64,000 bases of DNA from positions 1 to 64,000 of the forward strand of contig UBYA01000003.1 of assembly GCA_900469615.1 (NCBI GenBank), written 5' to 3'. This stretch comes from Hyphomicrobiales bacterium. GTDB taxonomy: Bacteria; Pseudomonadota; Alphaproteobacteria; Rhizobiales; Rhizobiaceae. The notes beneath the pieces were generated by a model. The model worked only from the letters and a program-made list of their open reading frames with translations, searched no databases and had not been told where the DNA came from. A program made the translations under genes and the position numbers. This document shows positions 16,358 to 25,210 of the stretch, in pieces; the stretch's first letter is position 1, and each line of letters opens with the position of its first letter.

Positions 16358-17767
16358 ATGGATCGTCTTTCAACGGCCGGCATTGTCGGCGGCACACGTA
16401 TCGAGGGGGTGATGGCGGCGATATGCGATCGCATCGCCACCCGCAGCCTGATGCCGGGGGCCCGGCTTCCTTCCGTGCGCGGCTTTGCGAGGACGATGCA
16501 GGTGTCGGTATCCACCGTGGTCGAGGCCTATGAGCGGCTTGCCGCCGAGGGTACGATCCGCTCGCGGCCGGGTTCGGGATTCTATGTATGCGGCCCGCTG
16601 CCGCCGCTTTCGCTGTCCGACACGGGTGCGAAGTCGGATCGCAATGTCGATCCGCTGTGGATCTCGCGGCAATCGCTGGAGGTGGGCGACGAGGTTCTGA
16701 AGCCGGGCTGCGGCTGGCTTCCGCCGTCATGGCTGCCGCAGGCGGCGTTGCGTCGTGCCATGCGAACGCTGGCGCGGGGGGACATGGGCGCGCTTGCCAA
16801 TTACGGAACCCCGCTCGGCCTGCCGCCGTTGCGCCAGCTGCTCGCCAGGCGCCTCGGCGATCACGGCATCACGGTGCCGCCGGATCAGATCCTGTTGACG
16901 GAGTCCGGCACGCAGGCGATCGATCTTCTCTGCCGTTTCCTGCTGGAACCCGGCGATACCGTGCTGGTGGACGATCCCTGCTATTTCAATTTTCACGCGC
17001 TCCTGCGGGCGCATCGCGCCAATGTCGTCTCTGTGCCCTTCACGCCGACGGGTCCGGATATCGAGCTGTTCGGCCAGGCCCTCGAACGGCACAAGCCTCG
17101 GCTTTACATCACCAATTCGGCCATTCACAATCCGACCGGCGCCGTGCTTTCGCCGGTGACGGCGCATCGCCTGCTGAAGCTGGCGGATGCGTCGGGGCTC
17201 ATCATCGTCGAAGACGATATTTTTGCGGATTTCGAGAATGTTCCGGCACCGCGCCTTGCCGCCTATGACGGTCTCGACCGGGTGATCCATATCGGCAGTT
17301 TTTCGAAGACGCTGTCGGCTTCCGTGCGCTGCGGCTTCATTGCGGCAAGGCCGGACTGGATCGACGGGCTCGTCGACCTCAAGGTCGCCAGCAGCTTCAG
17401 CTGCGGGCAATTGTCGGCCGAACTCGTTTATCTCTCGCTGAAGGACGGCAGCTATCGCAAGCATGTGGAGGCGTTGCGCGTGCGGCTGGCCAAGGCGATG
17501 GCGGAGGTATCGGCACGGCTGGAGGCCATCGGTATCGTGCCGTGGCTGAAGCCGCAGGCCGGCATGTTTCTCTGGTGCCGGCTGCCGGAGGGGCTGGATG
17601 CCGCCGATCTCGCCCGCGCCTGCTTGGCCGAAGGGGTCGTCCTCGCACCGGGAAATGTCTTCAGCCTGTCGGATACCGCCGGGCGCTTCATGCGGTTCAA
17701 TGTGGCGCAATCGGCCGATGCGCGGGTTTTCGAGGCGCTGGAAGCGTCGATGAAAAGGCTGCGCTAG
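16358..17767 (+). CDS. MocR-family regulator (GntR-HTH/aminotransferase fusion)
   Basis: Regulator of about 469 residues. The N-terminal GntR winged helix contains ARLPSVRGFARTMQVSVSTV (about residues 36-55). A fold-type I aminotransferase domain follows from about residue 110 with the PLP-binding lysine in GSFSKTLSASVRCGF, and NPTG (SAIHNPTGAVL) is also retained, so PLP binding is expected. MocR proteins use the aminotransferase part to sense amino acids or vitamin B6. It is divergent from an EamA exporter, its likely target. The start at 16358 has GAAGG ten bases upstream; an ATG at 16337 is the alternative. Confidence 0.88.
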   Translation: MDRLSTAGIVGGTRIEGVMAAICDRIATRSLMPGARLPSVRGFARTMQVSVSTVVEAYERLAAEGTIRSRPGSGFYVCGPLPPLSLSDTGAKSDRNVDPLWISRQSLEVGDEVLKPGCGWLPPSWLPQAALRRAMRTLARGDMGALANYGTPLGLPPLRQLLARRLGDHGITVPPDQILLTESGTQAIDLLCRFLLEPGDTVLVDDPCYFNFHALLRAHRANVVSVPFTPTGPDIELFGQALERHKPRLYITNSAIHNPTGAVLSPVTAHRLLKLADASGLIIVEDDIFADFENVPAPRLAAYDGLDRVIHIGSFSKTLSASVRCGFIAARPDWIDGLVDLKVASSFSCGQLSAELVYLSLKDGSYRKHVEALRVRLAKAMAEVSARLEAIGIVPWLKPQAGMFLWCRLPEGLDAADLARACLAEGVVLAPGNVFSLSDTAGRFMRFNVAQSADARVFEALEASMKRLR

Positions 17768-17975
17768 AGCAGGACGATTTCAGGGCCAGCCTACCGACGC
17801 CCGATGCCTTATCGGCCCTGAGGACGATCGCATCGCGCATCGGTGCCGGCAGGTTTGGGCAAGGCGGGAAAGCCTCGCTCTTGTCAGATGGAAATGATCC
17901 GTCATAGCTTTGCCATACGGTCGCTCCAATTGCGGCTCACATCGCCTGAGAAAATTCCGTTAAATGAGGTCGATC

Positions 17976-18632
17976 GTGCGTGTTCTGCTTGTCGAAGACG
18001 ACAATATCCTCGGATCATCGCTCAAAAAGGCGCTGGAAAAGCATGCCTATGGCGTCGACTGGATGCGCGATGGCGAATCCGGCCTCGAGGCGGCGGCGCA
18101 TTCGCATTTCGCCGCGATCGTGCTCGATATCAATCTGCCGCTGCTCAGCGGCATGGAGGTGTTGCGGCGCATCCGGCAAAGGGGAAATTCGGTGCCCGTG
18201 CTGTTGCTGACGGCAATGGACTCCGTGCGCCAGAAGGTCGAGGGCCTCGATGAAGGTGCCGACGACTATCTGGTCAAGCCGTTCGACCTGGATGAACTGC
18301 TGGCGCGTCTGCGCGCGCTCATCCGGCGGCGCGACGGCCGCACCGAGAGCGTCATCCGTTGCGGCGATGTGGAGGTCGATCCTTCCGCCATGGTCGCGCG
18401 CAAGGCCAATGCGCCGGTGCACACCACGGCGAAGGAATTCCACCTGCTGAAGCTGCTGATGGAGCGCAGTGGCCGCTACGTGACGAAGAACGATATCGAA
18501 TATGCGCTTTACGACGCCGACAACACCGTCGAAAGCAATACGATCGAAGTGACGATCTACAATCTGCGCAAGAAGCTCGGCACCGATTTCATCAAGTCGA
18601 TCCGCGGCGTCGGCTACATGATCGAGCGATGA
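17976..18632 (+). CDS. OmpR/QseB-like response regulator
   Basis: Response regulator of about 218 residues. The receiver domain begins MRVLLVEDDN and carries Asp51 in IVLDINLPLLSG and Lys in LVKPFD. The winged-helix domain has HTTAKEFHLLKLL and TIYNLRKKLG. A GTG start at 17976 is preferred because the bases TGAGG lie six bases before it and the family begins at this point; an ATG four codons earlier (17964) also keeps the frame. It overlaps the following kinase by ATGA and, with it, directly precedes the 20.1-28.1 kb operon. QseB/PmrA-type regulators often control envelope-modification genes, which fits that neighbour. Confidence 0.9.
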   Translation: MRVLLVEDDNILGSSLKKALEKHAYGVDWMRDGESGLEAAAHSHFAAIVLDINLPLLSGMEVLRRIRQRGNSVPVLLLTAMDSVRQKVEGLDEGADDYLVKPFDLDELLARLRALIRRRDGRTESVIRCGDVEVDPSAMVARKANAPVHTTAKEFHLLKLLMERSGRYVTKNDIEYALYDADNTVESNTIEVTIYNLRKKLGTDFIKSIRGVGYMIER

Positions 18633-20005
18633 ACAACTCCACGCTGACCCGAAAGCTTTTTCTCCGCATCGCGCCGGTCGTCGTGGTGACGATCGTCGTG
18701 ATCGCCGCCTTCGCCTTCAACAGCGCGACGCGGGAAATCAACAACATCTACGACGCCCAGCTGATCGACGATGCCAACGTGATCTGGAGCCTGCTGCGAC
18801 GCCCCCTGGAAAAGACGCCCGATCATGCGGCAAAGCAGATCGACGACATCGATTTCAACATGGACAACCAGCTGGCCTTCAACGAAGACGCCGACGATTA
18901 TGCCGATGCGCATATGTTTCGCGCCTGGGTCGATGGCAGCATCCGCTTCTACAGCAGCACGGCCTTCCTTTCGGACGTGCCGCAGCAGAAGGTGGGCTTT
19001 ACCACCCTGTCTTATGGCGGGGAGGAGTGGCGCGTCTATTCGCTGCCGATCCCGAATACGACCATCGTGATCGAGCTTGGCGAAAAGATCGCGCTTCGCG
19101 AGACGCTGGTTTCCAACATCCTGCTCAATCTGTTCTTTCCGCTGCTGATGCTGGTGCCGGTCATCGGCTTTCTCATCTGGCTCGGCATCAACAGCGGGCT
19201 GCGCACGATTCACGGGCTGGTGCGGCACATCCGTACACGCTCGCCCGACGATCTCTCCGCCATCCCGGTCGAAGGGCTGCCGCGCGATCTGTTGCCGCTC
19301 GGCTGGTCTATCAACCAGCTGCTGGAAAAGCTCGGCCAGTCGCTGACGCTGGAGCGGCGCTTCTCCGACCTTGCCGCCCACCAGCTGCGCACGCCGCAGG
19401 CCGGCATGAAACTCCTGCTGCGGATGCTCGAACACAGCGACAGCGACCACGAGCGCCAATCGATCGTTGCCGATCTCGTCGCCAGCAACAACCGCACCAT
19501 CCATCTGATCGAGCAGCTGCTGCGGCTGGCAAGGGTCAGCCACCACCCCCTCAATCTGACGTCGGTGACGCTGTATCATTGGGTGGCGTCGCTGATCGCC
19601 GAATTCGGCAACATCATCACCAGCCGCAAGCTGGAGGTGGTGCTCGAGGGAGATGAGGCGATCCAGGTCAGGACCGACGAATCCCTGCTGCGGATGATGG
19701 TCACCAACCTGCTCGACAATGCGATAAAATACACGCCGGATGGAGGCGAGATCAAAGTCTCGGTCTCGTCGGAAGGCGGTTTCGGCCGCATTTCGATCAG
19801 CGACAGCGGTCCGGGCATTCCGCCGCATGAGCGGGAAGCGGTGTTCAAGCGCTTCTATCGCCTCAACACGCTCCATACCGAGGGGGCCGGTCTCGGTCTT
19901 GCCATCGTTGCCGATACCGCGGATCGTCTTTCGGCGACGGTGGAGCTGTCCACGTCCCGGCTGGGGAGTGGCCTGCAGGTCGATCTAAGATTGCCGCTGA
20001 ACTAA
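18629..20005 (+). CDS. QseC/PmrB-like sensor histidine kinase with acidic sensor loop
   Basis: Kinase of about 458 residues. First membrane helix is at about residues 10-30 and the second at about 162-187. The periplasmic part between them contains a strongly acidic stretch (residues 72-94, with eleven Asp or Glu). A HAMP-like linker, the phospho-acceptor His251 in LAAHQLRTPQAG, an N box (LLDNAIKYT), DSGPGIPP and GAGLGLAIV follow. The start overlaps the regulator stop (ATGA at 18629-18632). Acidic periplasmic patches sense cations or cationic peptides in PhoQ and PmrB; that parallel is an inference. It ends 103 bp before the HAD phosphatase gene. Confidence 0.9.
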   Translation: MNNSTLTRKLFLRIAPVVVVTIVVIAAFAFNSATREINNIYDAQLIDDANVIWSLLRRPLEKTPDHAAKQIDDIDFNMDNQLAFNEDADDYADAHMFRAWVDGSIRFYSSTAFLSDVPQQKVGFTTLSYGGEEWRVYSLPIPNTTIVIELGEKIALRETLVSNILLNLFFPLLMLVPVIGFLIWLGINSGLRTIHGLVRHIRTRSPDDLSAIPVEGLPRDLLPLGWSINQLLEKLGQSLTLERRFSDLAAHQLRTPQAGMKLLLRMLEHSDSDHERQSIVADLVASNNRTIHLIEQLLRLARVSHHPLNLTSVTLYHWVASLIAEFGNIITSRKLEVVLEGDEAIQVRTDESLLRMMVTNLLDNAIKYTPDGGEIKVSVSSEGGFGRISISDSGPGIPPHEREAVFKRFYRLNTLHTEGAGLGLAIVADTADRLSATVELSTSRLGSGLQVDLRLPLN

Positions 20006-20108
20006 AAATCAACGTCACGTCGTTTTTCATTTTCGTATCATTTTCCGCTCATGCCCGGCTCATCTGAGGTTGTTAGACGCAACTCAGGATATGGCGAGAG
20101 GGTGCGGC

Positions 20109-20792
20109 ATGCAGGTGTTTTGCGATTTTGATGGAACCATATCCATCGAAGACGCGACGGATATGGTGTTGTCCCGTTTCGCCGGTTCGGAGTGGGAGGA
20201 CATCGAGCGGCTGTGGAAGCAGGGGCTCATCGGCTCCGGCGAGTGCATGCGCCGGCAGATCGCCCTCATTCAGGCAAGCAGGGCCGAGCTCGACCGGTTT
20301 CTCGACACGCTGTCGATCGATCCGGGTTTCGACGGCTTCCTGTCCTTTTGCCGCCGCGGCGAGCTGCCCGTCACCATCGTCAGCGATGGCGTCGATTACT
20401 TCATTCGCCGCATCCTGGCACGCCACGGCATCGACGGCCTGCCGATCGTCGCCAATGTGCTGACCTGCAGCGTTGCACAGGATCGCGAGTGCTATTCGCT
20501 GTTTCCGCCCGTTCCGACGACCGGCTGCCTGTCGGGCGCCGGCGTCTGCAAGTGCCGCGTCGTCGATAGCACGGACCTGCGGGTCTACATCGGCGATGGA
20601 CGCAGCGACTTCTGCGTTTCCGACAAGGTCGATCTCGTCTTCGCGAAGGCGAAGCTCGTCGACTACTGCGAAGAAAGCGGCATTCCCTATGTCGGTTTCG
20701 AAGACTTTTCCGACCTGCTTCCGAAGATGGAAGCCGTTCTCCCGCGCGTCGAACGACGCGCCCGCACGCTGCCGCATTTCAAGACGGCGTGA
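20109..20792 (+). CDS. HAD phosphatase (MtnX/PSP-like), first gene of putative lipid operon
   Basis: Cytoplasmic phosphatase of 227 residues. Motif I is FCDFDGTIS with nucleophile Asp6 and Asp8, motif II is VSDGVDYFI, and motif III/IV is YIGDGRSDFCVSD. The cap and length match MtnX-like and phosphoserine-phosphatase-like HAD proteins. The start at 20109 was chosen for AGAGGG six bases upstream; in-frame starts at 20091 and 20070 have poorer sites. It opens a run of nine same-strand genes, 20 bp before the aminotransferase. The substrate is unknown; in this setting a phosphorylated precursor of an amino alcohol or amino acid is plausible. A methionine salvage role is less likely because no other mtn gene is near. 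Confidence 0.85.
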   Translation: MQVFCDFDGTISIEDATDMVLSRFAGSEWEDIERLWKQGLIGSGECMRRQIALIQASRAELDRFLDTLSIDPGFDGFLSFCRRGELPVTIVSDGVDYFIRRILARHGIDGLPIVANVLTCSVAQDRECYSLFPPVPTTGCLSGAGVCKCRVVDSTDLRVYIGDGRSDFCVSDKVDLVFAKAKLVDYCEESGIPYVGFEDFSDLLPKMEAVLPRVERRARTLPHFKTA

Positions 20793-20812
20793 ACCAGACC
20801 GAGAGGCATTGA

Positions 20813-22231
20813 ATGAAAACGAATGTAGCCGAAGCCTTCAGCGGCGAGACCGAGTCCGTCCGTTCCGAAGAGGAGTTGCGCGCCCTTGAGGAGGCCTATT
20901 GCTCCCATGGCGATACAGTTCACTATACGGCCAATCCGAAATTCTTCGAGGAGTGCGAGGGCTCGTTCGTCTACGACCGGACCGGAACGCCCTTTCTCGA
21001 CCTGCAGATGTGGTATTCGGCCGTCAATTTCGGCTACCGCAACGAGCGCCTGAACGAGGCCGCGCATCGCCAGCTCGACCGCCTGCCGCAGGTCGCGTCG
21101 CAATATCTGCACCGCGAAAAGGTGGAGCTTGCGGCATTGATCGCCCAGGATGCCGAGCGCAAGTTCGGCTACAAGGGCCGCGTCCACTTCAACGTCGGCG
21201 GCTCGCAGGCCGTCGAGGATTCTCTGAAGCTCGTGCGCAACTACACCGGCGGCAAGAGCCTGATGTTCGCCTTCGAGGGCGGCTATCACGGCCGCACGCT
21301 CGGCGCCTCGGCGATCACCTCCAGCTATCGCTATCGCCGCCGCTACGGCCATTTCGGCGATCGCGCCCAGTTCGTCGAGTTCCCCTATCACTTCCGCGGC
21401 CCGAAGGGCATGTCGAAGGAAGAATACGGGCACCATTGCGTGCAGAAATTCGCCCGCCTGTTCGAGAGCGAATATAACGGCGTGTGGGATCCGAAGGCCG
21501 GCAAGTCCGAATATGCCGCCTTCTACATCGAGCCGATCCAGGGCACGGGCGGCTACGTCATTCCGCCGATGAACTTCTTCGTCGAACTGAAGAAGGTGCT
21601 GGACGACCACGGCATCCTCCTCGTGGTCGATGAAATCCAGATGGGCGTCTACCGCACCGGCAAGCTCTGGTCGATCGAGCATTTCGGCGTCTCACCGGAT
21701 GCGCTGGTCTTCGGCAAGGCGATCACCAACGGACTCAATCCGCTGTCCGGCGTCTGGGCTCGCGAGGAGATGATCAATCCGACGATCTTCCCGCCCGGCT
21801 CGACGCATTCGACCTTCGCCAGCAATCCGATGGGAACCGCCGTGGCGCTCGAGACGATGAAGATGCTGGAGGAGGAGGATTTCGGCGCTTCGGTGATGGC
21901 CAAGGGCGCCCGTTTCCTCGACGGGTTGAAGCAGCTGCAGCAGCGTCACGCCATCGTCGGCGAAGTCGATGGCCTCGGTCTGGCGTTGCGCATGGAAATC
22001 TGCAAGGACGACAGCTACACGCCCGACAAGGCGACGATGGACTGGATGTGCGACGAAGGCATGAAGGGTGATCTTCAGGTCGGCGGCAAGACCTACGGCC
22101 TCGTGCTCGACGTCGGCGGCTACCACAAGAACGTCATCACTTTCGCGCCGAACCTGCTCATCAGCTACGAAGAGATCGATCTGGCGCTTGCCCTGCTCGA
22201 CCAGCTTCTGACGCGTGCTGCCCGGAGATAA
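20813..22231 (+). CDS. Class III PLP-dependent aminotransferase
   Basis: Fold-type I, class III aminotransferase of 472 residues. The PLP site is complete: Asp273 in LLVVDEIQMGVYRTG, the Schiff-base Lys302 in LVFGKAITNGLNP, and GGSQAVEDSLKL for phosphate contact. This class normally works on omega-amino groups or amino alcohols (ornithine, diaminobutyrate, 4-aminobutyrate). It is the second gene of the operon, 20 bp after the HAD gene and 4 bp before the ureohydrolase. It could install the amine of the final product. The particular substrate cannot be read from the sequence. Confidence 0.9.
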   Translation: MKTNVAEAFSGETESVRSEEELRALEEAYCSHGDTVHYTANPKFFEECEGSFVYDRTGTPFLDLQMWYSAVNFGYRNERLNEAAHRQLDRLPQVASQYLHREKVELAALIAQDAERKFGYKGRVHFNVGGSQAVEDSLKLVRNYTGGKSLMFAFEGGYHGRTLGASAITSSYRYRRRYGHFGDRAQFVEFPYHFRGPKGMSKEEYGHHCVQKFARLFESEYNGVWDPKAGKSEYAAFYIEPIQGTGGYVIPPMNFFVELKKVLDDHGILLVVDEIQMGVYRTGKLWSIEHFGVSPDALVFGKAITNGLNPLSGVWAREEMINPTIFPPGSTHSTFASNPMGTAVALETMKMLEEEDFGASVMAKGARFLDGLKQLQQRHAIVGEVDGLGLALRMEICKDDSYTPDKATMDWMCDEGMKGDLQVGGKTYGLVLDVGGYHKNVITFAPNLLISYEEIDLALALLDQLLTRAARR

Positions 22232-22235
22232 GACG

Positions 22236-23189
22236 GTGCAACTCCTGCTTCTCCATCTCGACGATGCATTGGAGTTGCAGCCAGACTTCGTGCGCGCCTG
22301 CAAATTTGCCGGCGCGCAGCAGTATTTCGGCAAGGACAAGGGACGGCAGATAAGGCTTTGGGGCAGGCAGGGCGCCCTTGACGATCTCAGCCGCGAAATC
22401 GTCAGGAACGGGCCTGCGGCCGGCAAAGTTCCGCAGCTGTGCTTCATGGGGTCGGGCGACTTCCATCACATCACGGCATTGCTGCTCGAGGATGCGCTGG
22501 AGCGGCAGCCCGGTTCCGCCACGTTGATCCATTTCGACAATCACCCCGACTGGGTCAAGTTCGACGGCGGCATGCATTGCGGCTCCTGGGTCAACAGGGC
22601 CCTTGCCAATCCCAATATCCAGAAGGTCATCACGATCGGCGTGTGCAGCAGCGATCTTCGCAGTCCGGAGCGCAAGGGGGCGAACCTGCACTGGCTCGGG
22701 GACGGCAAGCTGGAGCTCTATCCTTATGAGCATCCGCCGAGCCGGGTGCTGGCCGATTACGGCAACGGCGCCAGCTATCAGCAGGAAAGGGGCGCGCTGC
22801 ACTGGAAATCGATCGCCGAGATCGGCGAGGAGAATTTCATCGACCGCATGCTCAGCCGCATCCGCACCGAGGCCGTCTACATCACGGTCGACAAGGATGT
22901 GCTGGCAACCGACGATGCCGTTACCAACTGGGATCAGGGCCGCATGCGACTGCCCTATCTTCTGGCTCTGATCAGCGAAATCGGCAGCCGCCACCGTATC
23001 ATCGGCGCCGATGTCATCGGCGATTACTCGACTCCCAACTATGCCGGCAGCCTGCGGACGCAGTTGCTGAAGCGTGCGGAGATCCTCATCGATCAGCCGC
23101 GCATGCGCCATGGCGCGGAAACGACGAGGAACATCAACAGCGCGGCCAATCACGCGCTGCTGGAAGTGCTGGCGGAGTACATGGAATGA
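22236..23189 (+). CDS. Divergent arginase/ureohydrolase-family protein
   Basis: Protein of about 317 residues with arginase-fold metal motifs in altered form: GSGDFHH (72-78) where arginases have GGDHS, FDNHPDW (100-106) where they have DAHxD, and VDKDVLATDD (218-227) for the SxDxDxxDP motif. The metal-ligand Asp and His positions are kept, so a binuclear metal site is likely, but the substrate pocket is not that of arginase or agmatinase. Substrates could be another guanidine or amide. The GTG start at 22236 has GGAG eight bases upstream. It overlaps the next gene by ATGA. Confidence 0.8.
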   Translation: MQLLLLHLDDALELQPDFVRACKFAGAQQYFGKDKGRQIRLWGRQGALDDLSREIVRNGPAAGKVPQLCFMGSGDFHHITALLLEDALERQPGSATLIHFDNHPDWVKFDGGMHCGSWVNRALANPNIQKVITIGVCSSDLRSPERKGANLHWLGDGKLELYPYEHPPSRVLADYGNGASYQQERGALHWKSIAEIGEENFIDRMLSRIRTEAVYITVDKDVLATDDAVTNWDQGRMRLPYLLALISEIGSRHRIIGADVIGDYSTPNYAGSLRTQLLKRAEILIDQPRMRHGAETTRNINSAANHALLEVLAEYME

Positions 23190-23539
23190 CCGGCAGCCTG
23201 ACACTTCCCATGCTTGGACTCATCCTGTTCTGCGTGCTGGCGGAAACCGCCCGCGAGGTCTGCTTCAAGCAGTCGGCCAGCGAAAACGCGCTGCTTGCGG
23301 CGTTGGGCAGGCCGGTTACGTGGCTCGGCATTCTGTTCTGGGCCATCGAGCTCCTCGCCTGGACGGTCGTTCTGGAGCATGTCCCCCTGACCATCGCCTT
23401 CCCGCTGATGGCGCTGAGCTATGTCGTCATCGTGTTGGCCGGCGCCGTCATCTTCAAGGAAAACATCAACCTGCGCCATGCGACGGGTGTCTTTCTCGTC
23501 ACCGCCGGTGTGGCCTGCGTGGGAGTTACCGGACTATGA
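23186..23539 (+). CDS. Small SMR/EamA-type membrane protein (ArnE-like), first copy
   Basis: Four-helix membrane protein of 117 residues with the SMR/half-EamA pattern: LILFCVLAETAREVCFKQSA in helix 1 keeps a Glu in place of the SMR catalytic acid, and AFPLMALSYVVIVLAGAVIF is the typical helix 3. Length and pattern resemble ArnE/ArnF, the heterodimeric flippase for undecaprenyl-phosphate aminoarabinose, as well as drug-exporting EmrE. A second small SMR gene lies at 26339-26764 in the same operon, so the two may form a heterodimer. ATGA overlaps exist at both ends. Confidence 0.82.
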   Translation: MTGSLTLPMLGLILFCVLAETAREVCFKQSASENALLAALGRPVTWLGILFWAIELLAWTVVLEHVPLTIAFPLMALSYVVIVLAGAVIFKENINLRHATGVFLVTAGVACVGVTGL

Positions 23540-24408
23540 AAATCTTTGCGCACACCCGATGGGATCTGGCACCGGTTCTGGCGGCCGTCGCCCATCTCGC
23601 TTTCGACGTCTATCTGATCGTCGGCTTCGAAAGCCGCCCGCTCTGGCTGTCGGCCGTCCTCGGCTGCCTCTACGCGGTATCGATCTCCTGGAACATCAAC
23701 AGCATCTCGCACAACTTCATTCACACGCCCTATTTCAAGCCGCGCTGGATGAACTACGCCTTCAGCCTGCTGGAATCGGTCGCGATCGGCTTTTCGCAGA
23801 CCTATTATCATTGGGTGCACATGCGCCATCACTCCGGCAACAGCGACCGGCCGAACGACAAGGGCGAGACGGTCGACCTGCTGTCGATCTATCGCTACGG
23901 TCGCGACGGCCAGCCGGAAAACGTCTGGTCCTACACCTTCCTGAGCTTCTTCCGCGACAGCCTCGGCGACATCCACAAGGCCATCGCCCGCAACCGTCCC
24001 TTCGATGCGGCCTGGGGCCGTTTCGAACTCTATTTCTTCCTGGGACTTGCGGCGCTCGCGCTGATCTACGACTGGAAGGCGGTGCTGTTCTTCGTGCCGT
24101 TCTACTATATCGGCAACTGCCTGTCGTCGCTGAACGGCTATTACGAGCATCTGAACGGCGATCCGGACGAGCCGATCGCTTGGGGCGTTTCCAGCCACAA
24201 ATCCTTCTACAACTGGCTCTGGTTCGGCAACGGCTATCACGCCGAGCACCATTATCGCCCGCGCACGCACTGGACGAAGCTGCAGACGCTGCACGAGCAG
24301 ATCAGGGAAGAGCAGGAAAAGAACGGCACGCATGTCATCAGCACCTGCCACGCGCTTGGCTTCATGGCCAAGGAAAACCGGCCGTCGGAGCTGTCTCATG
24401 AAACATGA
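23536..24408 (+). CDS. Membrane fatty acid desaturase-like protein
   Basis: Integral membrane di-iron enzyme of 290 residues with all three histidine boxes: HNFIH (59-63), HWVHMRHH (92-99) and HAEHH (235-239), plus hydrophobic helices between them. This is the fatty acid desaturase/hydroxylase superfamily, so it inserts a double bond or hydroxyl into an acyl or alkyl chain. It is the fifth gene of the operon; ATGA overlap with the SMR gene and an 11-base overlap with the hydrolase gene imply translational coupling. A cyclopropane synthase at the operon end could use an olefin made here. Confidence 0.88.
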   Translation: MKIFAHTRWDLAPVLAAVAHLAFDVYLIVGFESRPLWLSAVLGCLYAVSISWNINSISHNFIHTPYFKPRWMNYAFSLLESVAIGFSQTYYHWVHMRHHSGNSDRPNDKGETVDLLSIYRYGRDGQPENVWSYTFLSFFRDSLGDIHKAIARNRPFDAAWGRFELYFFLGLAALALIYDWKAVLFFVPFYYIGNCLSSLNGYYEHLNGDPDEPIAWGVSSHKSFYNWLWFGNGYHAEHHYRPRTHWTKLQTLHEQIREEQEKNGTHVISTCHALGFMAKENRPSELSHET

Positions 24409-25210
24409 CGAGCTGAGCTTCTTCATGGAGGGCTCAAACGGCAAAGGCGTCCTTCTGATCCATGGCCTGACGGGAGCGCCGGCAGAAATGAAGCTGGTGG
24501 CCCGTCACCTCAACCGCCGGGGCTACAGCATCTATGCGCCGCTGCTGGCCGGTCACGGCGTCGATGCGAAGACGCTGCGCCGGACCCGCTGGGAGGATTG
24601 GCTCGGCTCGGTCGTCGAGGCATCGGAGTTGCTGGCGTCGAGAACGCAGGAGGTTTTTGCCGCCGGTATCTGCGTCGGCGGCAAGCTGGCCATGCTCGCG
24701 GCGGAGCAGAAGACGGCGATCAGCGCGGTGGCGATCTACTCTCCCTGCTTCAGCTACGACGGCTGGGACGTTCCCTTCTATTATCCTTTGCTGGCCTCCC
24801 AGATCGGATGGCTTTCGCGCGTTCCTTTCCTCGATCGCCTGAGCTTCAGCGAGACGACGTCGCTGGGCATCAAGGACGAGCGCATGCGCCGGCTGATCGA
24901 GGGCATGGCCAGCGAAGGGGTGCTCGAGAAGTTTCCCGGCAAGGGCCTTGTCGAAATGCATCGGCTGGGCAAGACGCTTCGCGGCATGCTGCCGACCATG
25001 CGGACGCCGACGCTAATCCTGCATGCCGAGGACGACGATCTCGCCAGCCCGAAGCATGCCCGCTACATTTCCGAGCATATCGGCGCCCCGCATGAGCTGA
25101 GGTGGATCGCGGACAGCTATCATATGATCCATGTCGACCGGCAGCATCGCCAGGTGGCCGATTTCACGGCAGATTTCTTCGAGGCCCGCCATGTCGCTGC
25201 CGCTGCTTAA
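24398..25210 (+). CDS. Alpha/beta hydrolase with cysteine in the nucleophile elbow
   Basis: Cytoplasmic alpha/beta hydrolase of 270 residues of the carboxylesterase/monoacylglycerol-lipase-like type. LLIHGLTGAP provides the oxyanion loop, and the nucleophile elbow is AAGICVGGKLA, with Cys92 where Ser is usual. The acid is probably in HAEDDDLASP and the His in SYHMIHVDRQ. A Cys elbow occurs in dienelactone hydrolases and in some acyltransferase-like members, so it might act as a thioesterase or transferase rather than a lipase. It overlaps neighbours by 11 and 20 bases. Confidence 0.82.
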   Translation: MKHDELSFFMEGSNGKGVLLIHGLTGAPAEMKLVARHLNRRGYSIYAPLLAGHGVDAKTLRRTRWEDWLGSVVEASELLASRTQEVFAAGICVGGKLAMLAAEQKTAISAVAIYSPCFSYDGWDVPFYYPLLASQIGWLSRVPFLDRLSFSETTSLGIKDERMRRLIEGMASEGVLEKFPGKGLVEMHRLGKTLRGMLPTMRTPTLILHAEDDDLASPKHARYISEHIGAPHELRWIADSYHMIHVDRQHRQVADFTADFFEARHVAAAA

